DNA of 8,532 bases. Origin: Lachnospiraceae bacterium UBA3845. Lineage in GTDB: Bacteria; Bacillota; Clostridia; Lachnospirales; Lachnospiraceae. Under the pieces are notes generated by a model. That model worked only from the letters and a program-made list of their open reading frames with translations, did not search any database and was not told where the DNA came from. Location: assembly GCA_002392705.1 (NCBI GenBank), contig DGHP01000136.1, positions 1 to 8,532 on the forward strand. Direction: 5' to 3'. Positions 6,460 through 8,532 of this stretch are shown here, in pieces. The first letter of the stretch is position 1. The number at the start of each line of letters is the position of its first letter. Made by a program: the position numbers and the translations under genes.

Positions 6460-6869
6460 GCTAGTTCAGCATCTATTTCCCGGATGAGTTCTGTCTCACT
6501 GAGTCCCCCGGCAAAAGTACCTCTGTGATATACGATCTTCCCGTTGACGATCGTAGTATCGATGTTTTCTTCTGATGAGGCATAGACTACGGCCGCTTCC
6601 GCGTCATGGTCCGGGAAAGACTTCAGATGTCTCGGATCAAACAGAATCATATCAGCCTTCTTGCCCACTTCCAGAGTTCCTGTCAGCTGTTCCACCTCAT
6701 GCATGGCTTTTTCTGCAGGCTCTATAAAAATGGACGGCATTCCATATTCTTCACCGGTGTCCTGAAAAGTCCGGATGAACACACTGCGGATTCCCGTGGA
6801 CTGCATCCCCTCAATGCAGGAATATGCAAGCTCCGGATCCTGATTTGTATAAAAGATCAGCAGGGTCAT
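6435..6869 (-). pseudogene. Amidohydrolase / chlorohydrolase-type deaminase relic with the catalytic core deleted
   Basis: The frame encodes about 144 recognisable residues from the ATG at 6867-6869. The first 62 (YTNQDPELAYSCIEGM, then FIRTFQDTGEEYGMP) resemble an internal part of metal-dependent amidohydrolases of the TrzA/AtzB/SsnA kind. From residue 63 the sequence jumps to the C-terminal end of the same family (TGTLEVGKKADMILFD, then DTTIVNGKIVYHRG). The junction is at about 6681-6689. The N-terminal region with the HxH metal ligands and the middle with the catalytic H, E and D residues are absent, so it cannot be an active enzyme of this family. The frame remains open across the junction, so the internal deletion was in frame or is recent. 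It starts 25 nt after the stop of the sigma-like gene and could be transcribed with it. A short functional protein made only of these parts is possible but unlikely. Confidence 0.8.
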
Positions 6870-6894
6870 GAAACTGCTGTCCTTTTGCTCTGTT

Positions 6895-7668
6895 TCAGAC
6901 TTCTCCTCCGACCCTGAGCAGATCCAGGATCCGCTCCAGGGGCAGTTCCAGGTAAACGGAAAGTTCCTCGGCGGAGGGCTTCTCCCCGTTTTCTCCCTCA
7001 AGCTCCCTGGCCGCATCAGCGAGCTGATTCATATTTCTTACAATTCTCCGGTCGCTCCTCAGAGCGTCCTCCTCCCCCCGGATCCATTCCTCCAGATAGT
7101 CGGTCACACTGTTGAGAAGCTTCACACGGTAGGCAGCCAGCGATTCTTCTCTGCCCAGCCGGTCCATGGCAAGCAAAAGGCCGATGTTCGCCTCCTGTAC
7201 AAGGTCCTCCGGATCAATCTGCAGAAAACGCCCGGCGGCAGCATGCGCGGCAGAAGCGGGCCTGTTTCCCGTCTTCCCCGCAAGGTCAAACTCTCCCGCA
7301 AGGTCGCATACCGTCTGCAGATAAAGCTCCACAAGCCTGTTCCTGGCGCCGCCGTCCCCTGAGGAAGCCTGCCGGAAAAGCCGGAATTCCTCCTTCTCGT
7401 CAACCGGGAGGATCCCGTTCAGGTCCTCCAGATAGATCTCAAGTATGCTGCGCCGCTCTGTCCGCTCTTCCTTCTCCTGCTCCGGATCCGTCAGCTCGAT
7501 TCCTTCCTGCTTAAGATAATCGCATACAAGCGAAAAGCGGGACTGATCAAGCCCTGTTCCTTCCAGCGCCTTTTTTACCTGGGCAAGGTCCAGGCTCATA
7601 TCCTGTTCCTTCGCCAGGTCTGTAAGTCCTTTCAGTTTCTGTCTGAAGACAAATGTCTCATCCGCCAC
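6895..7668 (-). CDS. Sigma-70-like protein without region 4
   Basis: This 257-aa protein resembles a primary sigma factor cut short. Residues 6-58 look like region 1.1 (LKGLTDLAKEQD, then VCDYLKQEGIEL). Residues 75-100 resemble region 1.2 (ILEIYLEDLNGI). Region 2 is recognisable at about 104-200 (DLVQEANIGLLLAMDRL at 155-171), but the aromatic -10-melting and -10-recognition motifs typical of regions 2.3-2.4 are not evident, and about 20 extra residues (129-150) interrupt it. Region 3 follows at 207-250 (MNQLADAARELEGENG, then PSAEELSVYLELP). The -35-binding region 4 is absent. I recall similar region-4-less proteins of about 250 aa annotated in Lachnospiraceae, so this may be the family's normal form and not a truncation. 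The GTG start (7666-7668) is backed by AAGGAG at 8-nt spacing. It may modulate RNA polymerase without acting as a full sigma factor; the function is unknown. Confidence 0.8.
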   Translation of the reverse strand: MADETFVFRQKLKGLTDLAKEQDMSLDLAQVKKALEGTGLDQSRFSLVCDYLKQEGIELTDPEQEKEERTERRSILEIYLEDLNGILPVDEKEEFRLFRQASSGDGGARNRLVELYLQTVCDLAGEFDLAGKTGNRPASAAHAAAGRFLQIDPEDLVQEANIGLLLAMDRLGREESLAAYRVKLLNSVTDYLEEWIRGEEDALRSDRRIVRNMNQLADAARELEGENGEKPSAEELSVYLELPLERILDLLRVGGEV

Positions 7669-7676
7669 TTTTCAGG

Positions 7677-7682
7677 CTCCTT
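7677..7682 (-). promoter_or_regulatory. Ribosome binding site fixing the GTG start of the sigma-like gene
   Basis: AAGGAG on the leftward strand lies 8 nt before the GTG at 7666-7668. It is the strongest ribosome site in this part of the window and decides for the GTG start. Confidence 0.8.
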
Positions 7683-7699
7683 CCCCTTTAATCGGACAG

Positions 7700-7718
7700 G
7701 CCGGCAGAAGATGCCGGC
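7700..7718 (-). repeat. Perfect 7-bp hairpin upstream of the sigma-like gene
   Basis: GCCGGCA and TGCCGGC form a perfect 7-bp stem around a 5-nt loop, 17 nt before the ribosome site of the sigma-like gene. No T-run follows leftward, so it is not an intrinsic terminator. It may influence mRNA stability or translation. Confidence 0.5.
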
Positions 7719-7746
7719 GCCTTCCCGCTCTGATCCGCACCGGCCG

Positions 7747-7860
7747 TCAGAGCTGCCCCGTACAGGCGGGTACCCGCTCTGCGGCCATATCCTGCAGATA
7801 AAGACGGACCACCGCATCCTCTGCAGTGGCCCGGCACTCACGCCCGCTTCCGCAGGCCAT
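7747..7860 (-). CDS. Possible 37-aa protein between the CdaR-type gene and the sigma-like gene
   Basis: An ATG at 7858-7860 opens a 37-codon frame only 9 nt after the stop of the CdaR-type gene; the next gene begins 78 bp after its end. The product starts MACGSGRECRATAEDAVV and has three cysteines and a short amphipathic segment (RLYLQDMAAERV). The phrase VRLYLQDM recalls sigma-70 region 1.2, but the match is too short to mean much. The ribosome site is weak (GTGAGAC just upstream), so translation might depend on coupling to the upstream stop. Without it, the 201-bp gap 7669-7869 would hold only the hairpin at 7700-7718. I do not recognise the family, and it may not be a gene. Confidence 0.35.
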   Translation of the reverse strand: MACGSGRECRATAEDAVVRLYLQDMAAERVPACTGQL

Positions 7861-7869
7861 GCGTCTCAC

Positions 7870-8532
7870 TCAATAATCCTGGTTTTCCATGTATTTCATA
7901 TATTTGACAACCATCAGGGCGATCTTCAGGGTGATCGCGTCCTCGAATACCCTCAGGTCCAGGCCGGTCTGCTTCTGCAGCTTGTCCAGTCTGTAGACCA
8001 GCGTATTGCGGTGGATGTAAAGCTGTCTGGAAGTCTCGGAAACGTTCAGGCTGTTCTCGAAGAACTTGTTGATGGTGATCAGGGTCTCCTCATCAAAATC
8101 ATCCGGGGACTTGCCCTCGAAGACTTCCTTGATGAACATCTTGCAGAGCGGTATCGGAAGCTGGTAAATCAGGCGCCCGATCCCCAGGCTGCTGTAGGCG
8201 ATGATCTGACGGTCGGCGAAGAAAATCTTCCCTACGTTCAGAGCCATGCGCGCTTCCTTATAGGAGCGGGAAACCTCCTTCAGCTCATTCACAACCGTAC
8301 CGTAGGCGATCAGGGCGTTCCCCCTGCGCTCCTCCGGAAGGGAGCTGAGGATCAGCTTCGAGACCTCCTCCAGGCGGTCATTCCCCTCGTCCGGAAACAG
8401 TTCCTTGACGATGATCACGCTCTTCTCGTCCACAGCGGTCACAAAATCGCTGTTCTTGGTGCCGATCAGGCTGCGCACTGTCTCGAGGGAACTGTTCTCC
8501 CGCTCTGTATCCAGCTCCAGAATATAGACGAC
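7870..8532 (-). CDS. CdaR/PucR-type transcriptional regulator (5' end cut by window edge)
   Basis: The 220 C-terminal residues of a larger protein are visible; the frame is open to the right edge, so the true start lies outside. A GTG at 8476-8478 is in frame but internal, since the sequence before it (VVYILELDTERENSS) fits the domain. Residues 1-135 look like the GGDEF-like middle domain of CdaR/PucR regulators (IIVKELFPDEGND, then GTVVNELKEVSRSYKEARMAL). Residues about 154-208 form the typical C-terminal helix-turn-helix (SLNVSETSRQLYIHRNTLVYRLDKLQ). Family members respond to metabolites such as sugar diacids or purine catabolites. The ligand of this one cannot be read because the N-terminal sensory part is missing. 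The possible 37-aa ORF and the sigma-like gene follow on the same strand, so they may share a transcript. Confidence 0.88.
   Translation of the reverse strand, partial: VVYILELDTERENSSLETVRSLIGTKNSDFVTAVDEKSVIIVKELFPDEGNDRLEEVSKLILSSLPEERRGNALIAYGTVVNELKEVSRSYKEARMALNVGKIFFADRQIIAYSSLGIGRLIYQLPIPLCKMFIKEVFEGKSPDDFDEETLITINKFFENSLNVSETSRQLYIHRNTLVYRLDKLQKQTGLDLRVFEDAITLKIALMVVKYMKYMENQDY

Noticed and set aside
6870..7016. An upstream extension of the amidohydrolase relic frame.
   Set aside because: This stretch lies in the 3' end of the sigma-like gene in another frame and shows no amidohydrolase similarity.

Overview
The window reads as a chromosomal segment of a fairly GC-rich member of the Clostridia, most likely Lachnospiraceae. 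The basis is family-level: protein similarity to that group, a zinc-ribbon L31, a Rho with a long low-complexity N-terminal insertion, and the gene order rho, rpmE, DUF1385 gene, prmC, which I recall as common in Clostridia. This was judged by eye; no database search was possible.

Layout. From 5052 down to 1 everything runs leftward: a rho promoter, a leader of about 325 nt, rho (661 aa), a second strong promoter with a leader of about 165 nt and rpmE, an intrinsic terminator, a DUF1385 membrane protein gene, and prmC, which runs off the left edge. This block serves transcription termination, the ribosome and translation release (PrmC methylates release factors; prfA would be expected just beyond the edge). 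From about 5059 to 6459 a single rightward gene encodes a CNNM/CBS/CorC-type membrane protein, transcribed divergently from rho and closed by a strong terminator. From 6435 to 8532 the genes run leftward again: an internally deleted amidohydrolase pseudogene, a sigma-70-like protein with no region 4, a possible 37-aa ORF, and the C-terminal part of a CdaR/PucR-type regulator that enters from the right edge.

Most notable points. Rho carries eight tandem 10-residue Q/R-rich repeats in a disordered insertion of about 245 residues. Both rho and rpmE have long leaders with several hairpins. The sigma-like protein keeps versions of regions 1.1, 1.2, 2 and 3 but has no -35-recognition domain. An amidohydrolase relic has lost its catalytic core. 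I saw no mobile element, CRISPR array, tRNA, rRNA, phage gene or defence cassette. The window is mostly core chromosome, and no new multi-gene system is evident.
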